Made by a program: the position numbers and the translations under genes
Notes under the pieces: model-generated
What the model was told of the DNA's origin: nothing
What the model saw: only the letters and a program-made list of their open reading frames with translations
Database searches by the model: none
NCBI RefSeq assembly: GCF_039538065.1
Contig: NZ_BAABBR010000001.1
Span: forward strand, 2,611,605 to 2,675,604
From: Sphingomonas rosea
GTDB lineage: Bacteria; Pseudomonadota; Alphaproteobacteria; Sphingomonadales; Sphingomonadaceae
Reading direction: 5' to 3'
DNA length: 64,000 nucleotides
Shown here: piece by piece, positions 55,450-64,000 of the stretch
Layout: each line of letters begins with the position of its first letter
How positions within the stretch are numbered: position 1 is the first letter of the stretch

Positions 55450-56883
55450 TCACCGCTTCAGCATCGCCTTGGCCATCCGCCGCGCGAGCTTGCCCCACGG
55501 CGGCCCGAGGCGCTCGAAGGCGATGAAGGGCCCCGCCCGGTAGACGCCGCGCGCATGGCTGAAGCGCTTGAAGCCTTCCACGCCGTGATAGGCGCCGATC
55601 CCGCTTGGCCCCACGCCGCCGAACGGCAGGCTCTCCTGCGCGATGTGGAGCAAGGTCCCGTTGATCGTCGCGCCGCCAGACACGGTGTGGCGAAGGACAT
55701 GCGCCTGCGTCTCGGGGTTCTTGCTGAAGCAGTAGAGTGCGAGCGGCCGGTCGCGCGCGTTGACGAAGGCGATGGCGTCCTCGAGCCGGTGATAGGGCAC
55801 GATCGGGAGCAAGGGTCCGAAGATTTCCTCGGACGCGAGGATCGTCTCCTCTGGCGCACCGATGACGATCGTCGGCGCGACCTTGCCGGCGTTCTGGGCC
55901 GCCTCCTCGCCGTGCGCCATGACCTTCGCGCCCTTGGCCCGCGCCGCGGCGATCGCGCCGACCAGGCGGTCGCGGTGCCGCTTGCTGATCACGCCGGAAT
56001 AATCGGGATCGCGCGCGGGGTCGGGATAGGATTTGCGGACCTCGGCCAGCAGCGCCTCGGCCAGGGCATCCGCCTTGGCTTCGGGCACCAGCACATAATC
56101 GGGCGCGATGCAGGTCTGGCCCGCGTTGAGGAACTTGCCGAACGCGATCGAGCGCGCGGCCTTAGTGAGCGGATAATCGTCGGCGAGGATCACCGGCGAC
56201 TTGCCGCCGAGCTCGAGCGTCACCGGCACGAGATTGGCCGCAGCCGCCTTGTAGACCTCTCGCCCGACCGCGGTGGAGCCGGTGAAGAGCAGATGGTCGA
56301 ACGGCAGCGAGGCGAAGGCACGGCCGACCTCGACCCCGCCGGTCGCGACCACCACCTCGTCCGCGTCGAAGGCTTCGCCGATCGCCTCGGCCAGCGCGGC
56401 GCTGAAGGCCGGGGTGAGTTCGGACGGCTTGATCATCACGCGGTTGCCCGCCGCCAGCGCGTCCACCAGCGGCGACAGCGCGAGGTTCAGCGGATAATTC
56501 CACGGCGAGATGATGCCGATGACGCCAAGCGGCTCATATTGGATGAAGGCGCGGCCAGGCTGGAAGTTGAGGCCGACCTTGCGCTTCTCCGGGCGCATCC
56601 ATTTCGCGAGATTCTTGAGCGCGTGGTCGACCGCTCCGAGCGTCGGCACCAGCTCCATCAGCTCGGTCTCGATCCGCGCGCGCGTCCCGAAATCGTCGGC
56701 AATCGCGGAAACGAACTGGTCGGCGCGGGTGCGCACCATGATCTTCAGCCGTTCGAGCCGGTCGCGGCGAAGGTCGAGGTCGGCCGGCGGTTCACGGCGC
56801 GACGCGGCATGAAGACGATCGAAGGCCGCGCGCATCGCGGCCAGCTCGGCGGAAGGCGGCTTGGTCGGATCGGCGTCGGCCAT
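55450..56883 (-). CDS. Aldehyde dehydrogenase (coniferyl-aldehyde type)
   Basis: The 477-residue protein has the ALDH motifs: ISPWNYPLNLALSPLVDALAAGNRVMIKPSE, LFTGSTAVGREVYKAAAANLVPVTLELGGKSPVI (general base Glu) and NAGQTCIAPDYVLV (nucleophile Cys). It resembles the coniferyl-aldehyde dehydrogenase subgroup, with LPFGGVGPSGIGAYHGVEGFKRFSHARGV at the C-terminus. It oxidises aromatic or aliphatic aldehydes. It is just downstream of the tRNA-Arg on the same strand, and could also take aldehyde from the GMC enzyme 8 kb away, which is inference. Confidence 0.93.
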   Translation of the reverse strand: MADADPTKPPSAELAAMRAAFDRLHAASRREPPADLDLRRDRLERLKIMVRTRADQFVSAIADDFGTRARIETELMELVPTLGAVDHALKNLAKWMRPEKRKVGLNFQPGRAFIQYEPLGVIGIISPWNYPLNLALSPLVDALAAGNRVMIKPSELTPAFSAALAEAIGEAFDADEVVVATGGVEVGRAFASLPFDHLLFTGSTAVGREVYKAAAANLVPVTLELGGKSPVILADDYPLTKAARSIAFGKFLNAGQTCIAPDYVLVPEAKADALAEALLAEVRKSYPDPARDPDYSGVISKRHRDRLVGAIAAARAKGAKVMAHGEEAAQNAGKVAPTIVIGAPEETILASEEIFGPLLPIVPYHRLEDAIAFVNARDRPLALYCFSKNPETQAHVLRHTVSGGATINGTLLHIAQESLPFGGVGPSGIGAYHGVEGFKRFSHARGVYRAGPFIAFERLGPPWGKLARRMAKAMLKR

Positions 56884-56950
56884 GGCGAGTCTCCCGGGCT
56901 GCTTCGTTGCAAAACGCTAACGTGGAACGGGCACGGAGAGAAGCGATACG

Positions 56951-56980
56951 AAAAAGGGGCCCTCCGAAGAGAACCCCTTT
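56951..56980 (-). terminator. Terminator after tRNA-Arg
   Basis: On the minus strand AAAGGGG and CCCCTTT form a stem around a 13- to 16-base loop, followed by TTT(CG). It follows the tRNA at a distance of 4 bases and fits a tRNA gene terminator. Confidence 0.72.
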
Positions 56981-56984
56981 GTAA

Positions 56985-57061
56985 TGGCGCGCCCGGAACG
57001 ATTCGAACGTCCGACCCTCAGATTCGTAGTCTGATGCTCTATCCAGCTGAGCTACGGGCGC
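56985..57061 (-). tRNA. tRNA-Arg (anticodon ACG)
   Basis: On the minus strand the sequence folds into a complete cloverleaf: acceptor GCGCCCG with CGGGCGC, D arm GCTCAGCTGGATAGAGC, anticodon stem CAGA/TCTG with loop CTACGAA (ACG at 57027-57025), and T arm with GTTCGAATC. The discriminator G and the CCA end are encoded in the DNA (56985-56987). Anticodon ACG (A to I in the mature tRNA) reads CGU, CGC and CGA arginine codons. Confidence 0.97.
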
Positions 57062-57140
57062 CTGCCGAGGGGCCTCCTAGAGAGAGGTTCGCGGCCGCGC
57101 AACCCCTTGTTGAGCCGCTTGGCGCTGTTAATGGGAATTG

Positions 57141-57641
57141 ATGCGCCTTGCCCTCCCCGCCCTGCTCCTGGCCGCCGCCCTCGCCGGCTGCGCTTCCGAC
57201 GGGCGAAGCCCGCCCTCGCTGGCCCCGCGCGCGGCCGAGGCGATCGACCCGCGCCTGCCGATCATCGACCGGTCGGGTGAACTGCCGGCCGATCCGGCGC
57301 TGCTTGCCCAGTTGCAGGACGCGCTTGCGCGCGCCCGGGCGGCGGCGGGACGGGCCGAGCCGGCGATCGCGACCGCGCGCTCGGCCGTGGGCAGCGCCGG
57401 TGCGCGGGACAGCGAAAGCTGGATCTCGGCGCAGCAGCTGGTCTCGGTCGCGGTCGCGGCCCGCGAGCCCTTCACCACCGCTCTGGGCGATTTCGATCGG
57501 TTGATCTCAGCTCGGATCGTTAGCGGCGGGCGGCTCGTGCCGCGCGATATCGCGGCGGCGCGCGAGGCGGCCGCCAGCCTGTCGGAGCTCGATCGACGCC
57601 AGGGCGAAGAGCTGAGCGTCCTCCAGGCGCGGCTGCGCTAG
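57141..57641 (+). CDS. Small lipoprotein of unknown function
   Basis: The 166-residue protein has a lipoprotein leader (LALPALLLAAALAGCAS), a Pro/Asp linker, and a mostly helical mature part rich in Ala and Arg (LLAQLQDALARARAAAGRA ... ELDRRQGEELSVLQARLR). I do not recognise the family. It may form a coiled coil in the periplasm. The ATG 57141 is one codon inside a TTG-ATG pair. It converges with the GNAT gene, overlapping its stop. Confidence 0.72.
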   Translation: MRLALPALLLAAALAGCASDGRSPPSLAPRAAEAIDPRLPIIDRSGELPADPALLAQLQDALARARAAAGRAEPAIATARSAVGSAGARDSESWISAQQLVSVAVAAREPFTTALGDFDRLISARIVSGGRLVPRDIAAAREAAASLSELDRRQGEELSVLQARLR

Positions 57642-58219
57642 CCCGCGCGCGGCGCCAAGGCCGCGGCCCGCGCCGCCGGCCAGTCCGCGGCTTCGATCCG
57701 CCACTGCTTGGTCGGGCCGTAATTGGCGTAACGCGGGTCGACGAAGTCGAGCGCCGGCTCGTAGGTCATGCCGAGCCGCTCCATCAGCCCCCAGCTGCCT
57801 TCGTTCTCGCGGAAAGTGACCGCTACCACCGACGGGCTCGCGAAACGGCCGAAAGCGAGGTCGAGCGCGGCGATGGCCGCCTCCTTGGCGATCCCCTGCC
57901 CCCACGCGTCTTCGCGGTAGCGCCAGCCCACTTCCATCTCGCCGGCATTGGGCGCGCCGGGATAGTTGATCCGCTTCAAGCCGCACCAGCCGAGCAGCGC
58001 GTCGTCCTCGAGTCGCTCGACGATCCAGAAGGTGAAGCCGAGCTCGCGCTGGTAACCGAGCAGCCGCTCGACGACGGCATGCCATTGCTCGGGCGTCTGC
58101 ACGCCGCCGAGCCAGCGCATCACCGCCGGATCGTTCATCACGGCATAGAAGCGCCCTTCGTCGCTCTCACCCCATTCGCGCAGGCGCAGTCGGTCGGTGG
58201 TCGCGATGACCTGCGTCAT
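57638..58219 (-). CDS. GNAT family N-acetyltransferase (RimJ/RimL-like)
   Basis: The 193-residue protein has TTDRLRLREWGESDEGRFYAVMNDPAVMRWLGG, LLGWCGLKRINYPG, EVGWRYREDAWGQGIAKEAAIAALDLAF (acetyl-CoA binding) and VTFRENEGSWGLMERLGMTYE. This is the RimJ/RimL-type group that acetylates a protein N-terminus or a small molecule. Its start overlaps the stop of the upstream gene by 4 bases. Confidence 0.9.
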   Translation of the reverse strand: MTQVIATTDRLRLREWGESDEGRFYAVMNDPAVMRWLGGVQTPEQWHAVVERLLGYQRELGFTFWIVERLEDDALLGWCGLKRINYPGAPNAGEMEVGWRYREDAWGQGIAKEAAIAALDLAFGRFASPSVVAVTFRENEGSWGLMERLGMTYEPALDFVDPRYANYGPTKQWRIEAADWPAARAAALAPRAG

Positions 58220-60423
58220 TGCGGCTTGCCGAGGAGCGGGAGGATCGAGGCATGGTCGTCGGTCCAGGTGATGTCGCGATTGGTCGGAAGCGGAGTCCAG
58301 ACGTCGGGTCCGGTCGCCTTGACCCGCTCGAGCACCGCCGGATCGGCCGACAGCGCGGTCCACACCGAGTTGGCGCCGTAGACGGTCCGGTCACCCGGCA
58401 CGATGGCGATCATGCCCTTCATGCCCGCGCTCGCACCGCCGCCGCGTATCACGGGCCTGAGGTCGAGGTGGCGGTTCGAGATGTGGACCATGAGCAGCCC
58501 GCCCGGCTGGAGCGCGCGCGCATAGACCGCGAAGGCCTCGCGGGTGAGAAGGTGCATCGGGATGGCGTCGGACGAGAAGGCGTCGATCACCAGCACGTCG
58601 AAGCTTGCCGGCGCGACGGTGGCGAGCCGGAGTCGCGCGTCGCCGATCACCACCGGCGCGTCGGGCAGGCAGTCCGACAGGAAGCGGAAGGAGGAGGATC
58701 TGGCGATGTCGACCACGGTCGGGTCGATGTCGAACAGGGTCCAGCGCTGGCCCGGCGTCGCATAGCAGCCGAGCGTGCCGAGCCCGACGCCGACGACTCC
58801 GACGCGGGCATTGGCGCCGGCGATCGCGGGCACGTTCGCCATCACCCGCCCGACACCCGAGCCGCGCCAGTAGTAGGTGGTGGGCGTGCGCTCGCGCTCG
58901 CGCGACCCGGTGAGCTGGACGCCATGGAGGGTGGTGCCGTGCGCCATGAGCCGCGCGCCCGGCGTATCGGTGACGCGGTAGATTCCGAAATAGCTGCGCG
59001 TCAGGCGGCCGGGGGTGAAGCTCTCCGACAATCGCTCGAGCCCGCCGGCGACGAGGAAGGTCAGCGCCACCGCGGCGACGAACAGGGTGCGACGGCCAAG
59101 CGCTAGGATCGAGACGCCGGTCAGGAGCGCGGCGACCATCGGCAGGAGCGCGGGCTTGCCGGTCATGATCAGCACCGCCGCGACCACCATCAGGCCAAGC
59201 GCCAGCAGGGCGATCATGTTGCCGGCCTTCGGGCTGGCGAGCTTCTCGCGCAGCGTCGGGAGCGGCTGCCATTTGCCGAGGAGGAAAGCAGCAGCGAGGA
59301 GCAGCAGCGGATGCTCCCACGTCCAGTTGAAGACGAGCGGCGCGAGGAGCGCGCAGAACAGGCCGCCGAGCACGCCGCCGACCGACAGTGCGAGGTAGAA
59401 GATGGTGAGCTGCGCCGGCTCGGGCCGCTCTTCGTAGAGGCGGGCGTGGAGCGCGGTCGCGATGATGAACATGGCGAGGATCGCGAGCAGCACCGAGGCG
59501 AGCAGCAGCCAGCCGCCCGAGATGAACATGGTGCTGACCGCCGCGACCACCGCGAGCGGCGCCGCCATGCGGGCGAGTTCGGCGCCGGCACGCTTTTCGG
59601 AAAAGGCGATGCTGAAGCTCAGGAGGTAGAGGCCGAGCGGGATGACCCACAGCAGGGGCATGGGCGCGACGTCGGTGGTCAGGTGCTGTGTCGTCGAGAG
59701 CATCAGCCCCGAGGGCACCGCCGCGATCAGCGCCCAGCGGGCGAGGCGGCGGAAGCCTGGACGCGTGCCGGGCGCGGCGGCGATGGGCGCGAGGTCGCTG
59801 CGGATGAGCGGGATCCCGCAGGCCGCGACGAGCAGCATCAGCCCGCCATAGCCTAACGACCACCACAGGCTGTTCGCCGCGACCCCGATCAGCGGCTCGA
59901 GCAGCAGAGGATAGGCGAGCAGCCCGCAGAAGCTGCCGAGGTTCGAAGCGACGTAGAGCGGATAGGGATCGCCGCCCCCCAAGCCCAGCCAGCGCTGCAT
60001 CAGCGGCGCCTGCGCGGACACGGCGAAGAACAGGGGCCCGACCGAGATCAGCAGCAGCCACGGCACCCACAGAAGCGGCTCGGCCGTCGCGGGCGGAGTC
60101 GCGCCGTTCAGGGACAGGGGCAAGGTCAGCGCCGCGATCGCCAGCACCGCGAGATGGACCACGACCTGCGTCCGCGAGCCGAACCGGCCGAGCCAGTGGG
60201 CGTAGGCGTAACCCGCGAGCAGCAGCGCCTGATAGACCAGCATCGCGCTGTTCCACACCGCGGGCGCGCCGCCGAGCTTGGGCAGCGCCATCCGCGCCAG
60301 CATCGGCTGGACGAGGAACAGCAGGAACGAGCCGAGAAAGATGGTCGCGGTGAACAGCCAGCGCGGCGCGGTCCGGCTGCCAGTCGTCATCTGTGTCGCG
60401 ATCGTCGCCAATTCATCCCCCAC
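58216..60423 (-). CDS. Membrane-fused spermidine-synthase-like protein
   Basis: The 735-residue protein has about ten or more hydrophobic segments in its N-terminal 430 residues (for example LFTATIFLGSFLLFLVQPMLARMALP) followed by a soluble spermidine-synthase-like domain: VGVVGVGLGTLGCYATPGQ, WTLFDIDPTVVDIA, VVIGDARLRLATVAPASFDVLVIDAFSSDAIPMHLLTREAF and a C-terminal region LLMVHISNRHLDLRPV. The catalytic Asp in VIDAFSSDAIP is there. Such 'fused MFS/spermidine synthase' proteins are common in proteobacteria; no polyamine product has been shown for most. An alternative start at 60390 is possible. Confidence 0.88.
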   Translation of the reverse strand: MGDELATIATQMTTGSRTAPRWLFTATIFLGSFLLFLVQPMLARMALPKLGGAPAVWNSAMLVYQALLLAGYAYAHWLGRFGSRTQVVVHLAVLAIAALTLPLSLNGATPPATAEPLLWVPWLLLISVGPLFFAVSAQAPLMQRWLGLGGGDPYPLYVASNLGSFCGLLAYPLLLEPLIGVAANSLWWSLGYGGLMLLVAACGIPLIRSDLAPIAAAPGTRPGFRRLARWALIAAVPSGLMLSTTQHLTTDVAPMPLLWVIPLGLYLLSFSIAFSEKRAGAELARMAAPLAVVAAVSTMFISGGWLLLASVLLAILAMFIIATALHARLYEERPEPAQLTIFYLALSVGGVLGGLFCALLAPLVFNWTWEHPLLLLAAAFLLGKWQPLPTLREKLASPKAGNMIALLALGLMVVAAVLIMTGKPALLPMVAALLTGVSILALGRRTLFVAAVALTFLVAGGLERLSESFTPGRLTRSYFGIYRVTDTPGARLMAHGTTLHGVQLTGSRERERTPTTYYWRGSGVGRVMANVPAIAGANARVGVVGVGLGTLGCYATPGQRWTLFDIDPTVVDIARSSSFRFLSDCLPDAPVVIGDARLRLATVAPASFDVLVIDAFSSDAIPMHLLTREAFAVYARALQPGGLLMVHISNRHLDLRPVIRGGGASAGMKGMIAIVPGDRTVYGANSVWTALSADPAVLERVKATGPDVWTPLPTNRDITWTDDHASILPLLGKPQ

Positions 60424-60470
60424 CTTTACCGCGCAAGCATGGCTGACGACCCGTTAACCAAAAGTGTTCG

Positions 60471-61460
<990 letters not shown>

Positions 61461-61509
61461 GCGCGGTTTATGGCGGCACCACAGCCGACTTCCAAGCATT
61501 GAGGAGGCC

Positions 61510-62412
61510 ATGTCCAACGATACGCTGCCGAAACAGGCCATTCTCATCGTCAACACCAAGAGCCGGCGCGGCGCGGACGCATTTGAAAAGGCCTGTGCGA
61601 CGCTTTCCGCCAAAGGCGTCGAACTCATCGACGCCCATGCGGTCGAAGATCCGACGACGATGGGCGACAAGGTCCGCGATGCACTGGCCAAGAAGCCGCC
61701 GATGATCATCGTCGGCGGGGGCGACGGGAGTCTTTCGTCGACCGTCGACGACTTCCTCGGCACCGAGACGGTGTTCGCGATCCTTCCCCTCGGCACCGCC
61801 AACAGCTTTTCGCGCACCCTCGGCTTCGGCCCCGACCTTGATGCCGCGATCGACACCATCGCCAACGGACGCAAGCTGCGGATCGACCTCGGCGCGATCG
61901 ACGGTGACTATTTCGTCAATGCCGCCGCCATGGGCCTGTCGCCGATGATCGCCGAAACCGTCCCGCACAATCTCAAGCGCTACCTGGGGGTCGTCGGTTA
62001 CATGATGTGGGCGATGAAGGTCGCCTTCAATTTCCGCCCCTTCCGTCTCCGCGTCGATGACGGCACCACAGTGCACAAGGCATGGGCGACCGAGGTCAGG
62101 ATTGCCAACGGCAACTACCATGGCGGGGTCGAACTGATCGAGAACGCCGGCCTCCAGTCGGGCGACATCGTGGTTCAGGCCGTGACGGGCAAGAGCCTGT
62201 TCGGCCTTGGCTGGAGTTGGTTCGCAACCCTCTTCAAGCTTCGTTCGCGCGACCAGACCTACACCGAATATCGCGGTCGCAAGCTCTACGTCGAAGCCCG
62301 GCCGCGGCAGAAGATCTCGATCGACGGTGAACTGTCGACCAAGACCCCGGTGACGGTCACCGTCGCCCGCAGTGCCATCTGGGTGGCCGCCCCCCGCGAG
62401 AAAGCGGCCTGA
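61510..62412 (+). CDS. Diacylglycerol/sphingoid-type lipid kinase
   Basis: The 300-residue protein has the DAGK catalytic motifs: AILIVNTKSRRGADAFEKA, MIIVGGGDGSLSSTVDDF, FAILPLGTANSFSRTLGF and a C-terminal beta domain (VQAVTGKSLFGLGWSW, IDGELSTKTPVTVTV). It probably phosphorylates diacylglycerol or a sphingoid base; sphingomonads carry glycosphingolipids, so the latter deserves a test. GAGGAGG lies right before ATG 61510. It ends at a strong bidirectional hairpin. Confidence 0.9.
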   Translation: MSNDTLPKQAILIVNTKSRRGADAFEKACATLSAKGVELIDAHAVEDPTTMGDKVRDALAKKPPMIIVGGGDGSLSSTVDDFLGTETVFAILPLGTANSFSRTLGFGPDLDAAIDTIANGRKLRIDLGAIDGDYFVNAAAMGLSPMIAETVPHNLKRYLGVVGYMMWAMKVAFNFRPFRLRVDDGTTVHKAWATEVRIANGNYHGGVELIENAGLQSGDIVVQAVTGKSLFGLGWSWFATLFKLRSRDQTYTEYRGRKLYVEARPRQKISIDGELSTKTPVTVTVARSAIWVAAPREKAA

Positions 62413-62420
62413 TCGGACTG

Positions 62421-62454
62421 ACGCGCCGCCGACCTTGATGGATCGGCGGCGCGT
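62421..62454. terminator. Bidirectional hairpin between lipid kinase and repeat protein genes
   Basis: ACGCGCCGCCGA (62421-62432) and TCGGCGGCGCGT (62443-62454) form a 12-base perfect stem with a 10-base loop. No T run is seen on either strand, but the position between converging stops fits a transcription end. Confidence 0.65.
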
Positions 62455-62469
62455 TACCCGCCTACCGGG

Positions 62470-64000
62470 TCAGATGATGTGCAGCGTCGACTGCGAGGCG
62501 GCGAGCGCCTTGAGGAAGCCGCCATCGTCCCCATCGTCGGCATATTTGAACCCGCCGTACGAGGTCTGACCGAAGTTGTTGTAGTAATCGAGCGCATTGT
62601 GGATGGCGTCGCCGCTGTAGTTGCCGCCCTCGCCCGCGCCCGTCCAGGCGCTGCTGTTGGTCTTCACCGCCTTGTGGTTGCTGTCCCACGCGTCGAAGAC
62701 CTCGCCGCCCCCGCCGACCGGCCCCGCCTTGCCGGCCCAAGCCTGCAGGAAGTCGATGCCGTCGTTGAGGTAGGTGAGCGGGCTCTTGGCGTCGCTGTCG
62801 GTGCCGAGGCTGTTGCCGGCGAGATAGTTGAGCCAGGTCGCCACCGCGTCGCGCCCGATCTTCACCGCGCCATCGCTGTTCTCGAGCTTGCTCGACGCAT
62901 TGATGAGCGCCTTGGCGTCCGACAGGCTGACGTAGAAGGTGTTCTCGCCAAGGTCGGTGATGCCGTCCTTGTCGAGGTCGCCGAGCAGCAGACCCTTGCT
63001 GTCGAGCACCCCGTCGTTGTTGCTGTCGACGAGATAGGTGAGCTCGCCCTTGGCGAAGCCGGTCATCCCGCCCTTGCTCTCGTTGTTTGCGACCCCGTCC
63101 CAGAATTCGAGGCCATTGGGTGAGCCCCAGAAGCCCGGCGTCCGCACACCCGGCCCGGTGTTGACGATGCTGTAGTAATAGGCCGCATCGCTGTCGGTGA
63201 CATTTTCCGCGGTGGTCACGGTCGCGGTGTTGACGTGCTGGCCACTGTCGAACGGCTGGCTGTAGGTGATCGTCCACTTCTCGCCGACGTCGAGGATGCC
63301 GTCGCTGTCGGTATCGCCCGCGAGGATCGCGCCCGCGAGCAGGGTCTTGTTCTCGAACAGGGTGACCGAGACATTGCCCCCGTTCGACGTGTTGAGGTCG
63401 GTGATCTTGACGTTGGTGAGGTCGATGATGCCCTTGTTCTCGACCGTCACCTGGAAGAACACCGGCGCGCCGATGTTGACGTTCTGCGGCCCGAGCGCGG
63501 CCGTGTTGGCGTCGACGTAGCTTCCGTCCTTGCCCGTCACCGACACATATTTCACGAGGTCGATGCCGGGCGCGTAGCTCAGCAGGCTGACGGTCGAGGC
63601 GCTCTTCTCGCTGGTCTCGGCGAAGTCGACGGTGACCTTGTTGTCGGTGTCGCCGTCGGTGTCGAGCGCGCCCGCGTCGTTCGTCCCCTTCGAGTTGAGT
63701 TCGCCTTGGGTGACGGTGTGCACCGCCGAGAAGGTCCACGTCTCGCCCACGTCGAGCGCATTGTCGCCGTCGGTGTCGCCGCTGACGTAGGTGATCGTGC
63801 CGCCGTCGGCATTGGGATCGCTGTAGGTGAAGCCGGTCAGCGTGATGTTGCCGAGGTTCTGCACGGCGATCGTGTAGTTGACCTTGTCGCCCGCGCTGTC
63901 GGCGGTCCACAGCTTGGTCCCCGCGTCATAGGTGCCGCCGGTGATCGAGGCCACCGACTTCACGACCGAAAAGTCCGGATTGTAGACGAGCGGGCTCGAG
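62470..64000 (-). CDS. Large DUF11-like repeat surface or secreted protein, C-terminal part (runs off right edge)
   Basis: The frame is open from the stop at 62470 to the window edge, giving the last 510 or so residues; the N-terminus is outside. Two or more beta-sandwich repeats of DUF11/Ig-like type are seen (AGDKVNYTIAVQNLGNITLTGFTYSD and IGAPVFFQVTVENKGIIDLTNVKITD), each followed by a DTDGDNALDVGE or DTDSDGILDVGE loop. Then comes a unique C-terminal part starting RTPGFWGSPNGLEFWDG and containing two more Asp-rich loops (DSNNDGVLDSKG and DLDKDGITDLGE), ending SQSTLHII. The Asp-rich loops look like calcium sites. No cell-wall anchor is visible. Probably an adhesin or S-layer-like protein. 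Confidence 0.85.
   Translation of the reverse strand, partial: SSPLVYNPDFSVVKSVASITGGTYDAGTKLWTADSAGDKVNYTIAVQNLGNITLTGFTYSDPNADGGTITYVSGDTDGDNALDVGETWTFSAVHTVTQGELNSKGTNDAGALDTDGDTDNKVTVDFAETSEKSASTVSLLSYAPGIDLVKYVSVTGKDGSYVDANTAALGPQNVNIGAPVFFQVTVENKGIIDLTNVKITDLNTSNGGNVSVTLFENKTLLAGAILAGDTDSDGILDVGEKWTITYSQPFDSGQHVNTATVTTAENVTDSDAAYYYSIVNTGPGVRTPGFWGSPNGLEFWDGVANNESKGGMTGFAKGELTYLVDSNNDGVLDSKGLLLGDLDKDGITDLGENTFYVSLSDAKALINASSKLENSDGAVKIGRDAVATWLNYLAGNSLGTDSDAKSPLTYLNDGIDFLQAWAGKAGPVGGGGEVFDAWDSNHKAVKTNSSAWTGAGEGGNYSGDAIHNALDYYNNFGQTSYGGFKYADDGDDGGFLKALAASQSTLHII

Noticed and set aside
56985..57061. tRNA-Arg as an integration site for a mobile element
   Set aside because: No integrase, direct repeat of the tRNA 3' end, or atypical composition was found nearby.

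Overview
The window is a stretch of high-GC bacterial chromosome from an alphaproteobacterium, almost certainly a member of the Sphingomonadales. I base this on: the pckA / chvI-chvG / hprK-rapZ-EIIA-HPr block typical of alphaproteobacteria; a CckA-type hybrid kinase; an HWE-family histidine kinase; TonB systems with two ExbD proteins; a large TonB-dependent receptor with an N-terminal 'DIVVTAQRR' TonB box; and an EL222-like LOV-HTH photoreceptor. I see no phage, integrase, insertion sequence or CRISPR array. The genus cannot be fixed from sequence alone.

Layout. 1-5.2 kb: 5' end of guaB, a CitE-like lyase, a stomatin/NfeD pair, a DUF885 lipoprotein and an aldo/keto reductase. 5.4-7.7 kb: HWE sensor kinase. 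7.8-13.9 kb: pckA facing a tightly overlapping six-gene operon (chvI, chvG, hprK, rapZ, EIIA-Man, HPr) that joins an envelope/acid-stress two-component system to the regulatory nitrogen/carbon-type PTS. 13.9-19 kb: rRNA/tRNA methyltransferase, COG3650-META lipoprotein, RmuC, an SDR and a beta-lactamase-fold serine hydrolase. 19-25 kb: a leftward run korA-korB-spermidine-synthase-like-DUF457-photolyase. 25-28.3 kb: HSL-type esterase, stress protein, RppH, a small helical protein and a Cu/Zn superoxide dismutase lipoprotein. 28.4-31 kb: TonB-ExbB-ExbD-ExbD energising operon. 31.2-34.7 kb: FolB with an overlapping pteridine-reductase-like SDR, then DUF1285, CoA pyrophosphatase and CCA tRNA nucleotidyltransferase.

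34.9-46.8 kb: the LOV-HTH regulator, an outer-membrane barrel with a polyproline tail, a YcbB-like L,D-transpeptidase, a receiver protein, CckA, an M13 peptidase, DUF2062, SmpB, several small proteins, and a second barrel with the same polyproline/PERG tail. 46.8-55 kb: four genes overlapping by 4 bases (Baeyer-Villiger-type monooxygenase, SDR, alpha/beta hydrolase, GMC oxidoreductase) divergent from a TonB-dependent receptor. Together they look like an uptake-plus-oxidation cassette for an unknown hydrophobic ketone or alcohol. 55-62.4 kb: a lone OmpA domain, coniferyl-aldehyde-dehydrogenase-like ALDH, tRNA-Arg(ACG), a small lipoprotein, GNAT, a membrane-fused spermidine synthase homologue, HemB and a lipid kinase. 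62.5 kb to the end: the C-terminal part of a large surface or secreted protein with DUF11-like repeats and several DxDxDG loops, running off the window.

The points most worth following up are the monooxygenase cassette with its TonB receptor, the LOV-HTH photoreceptor, the paired PERG-tailed barrels alongside a detached OmpA domain, and the repeat protein at the right edge.
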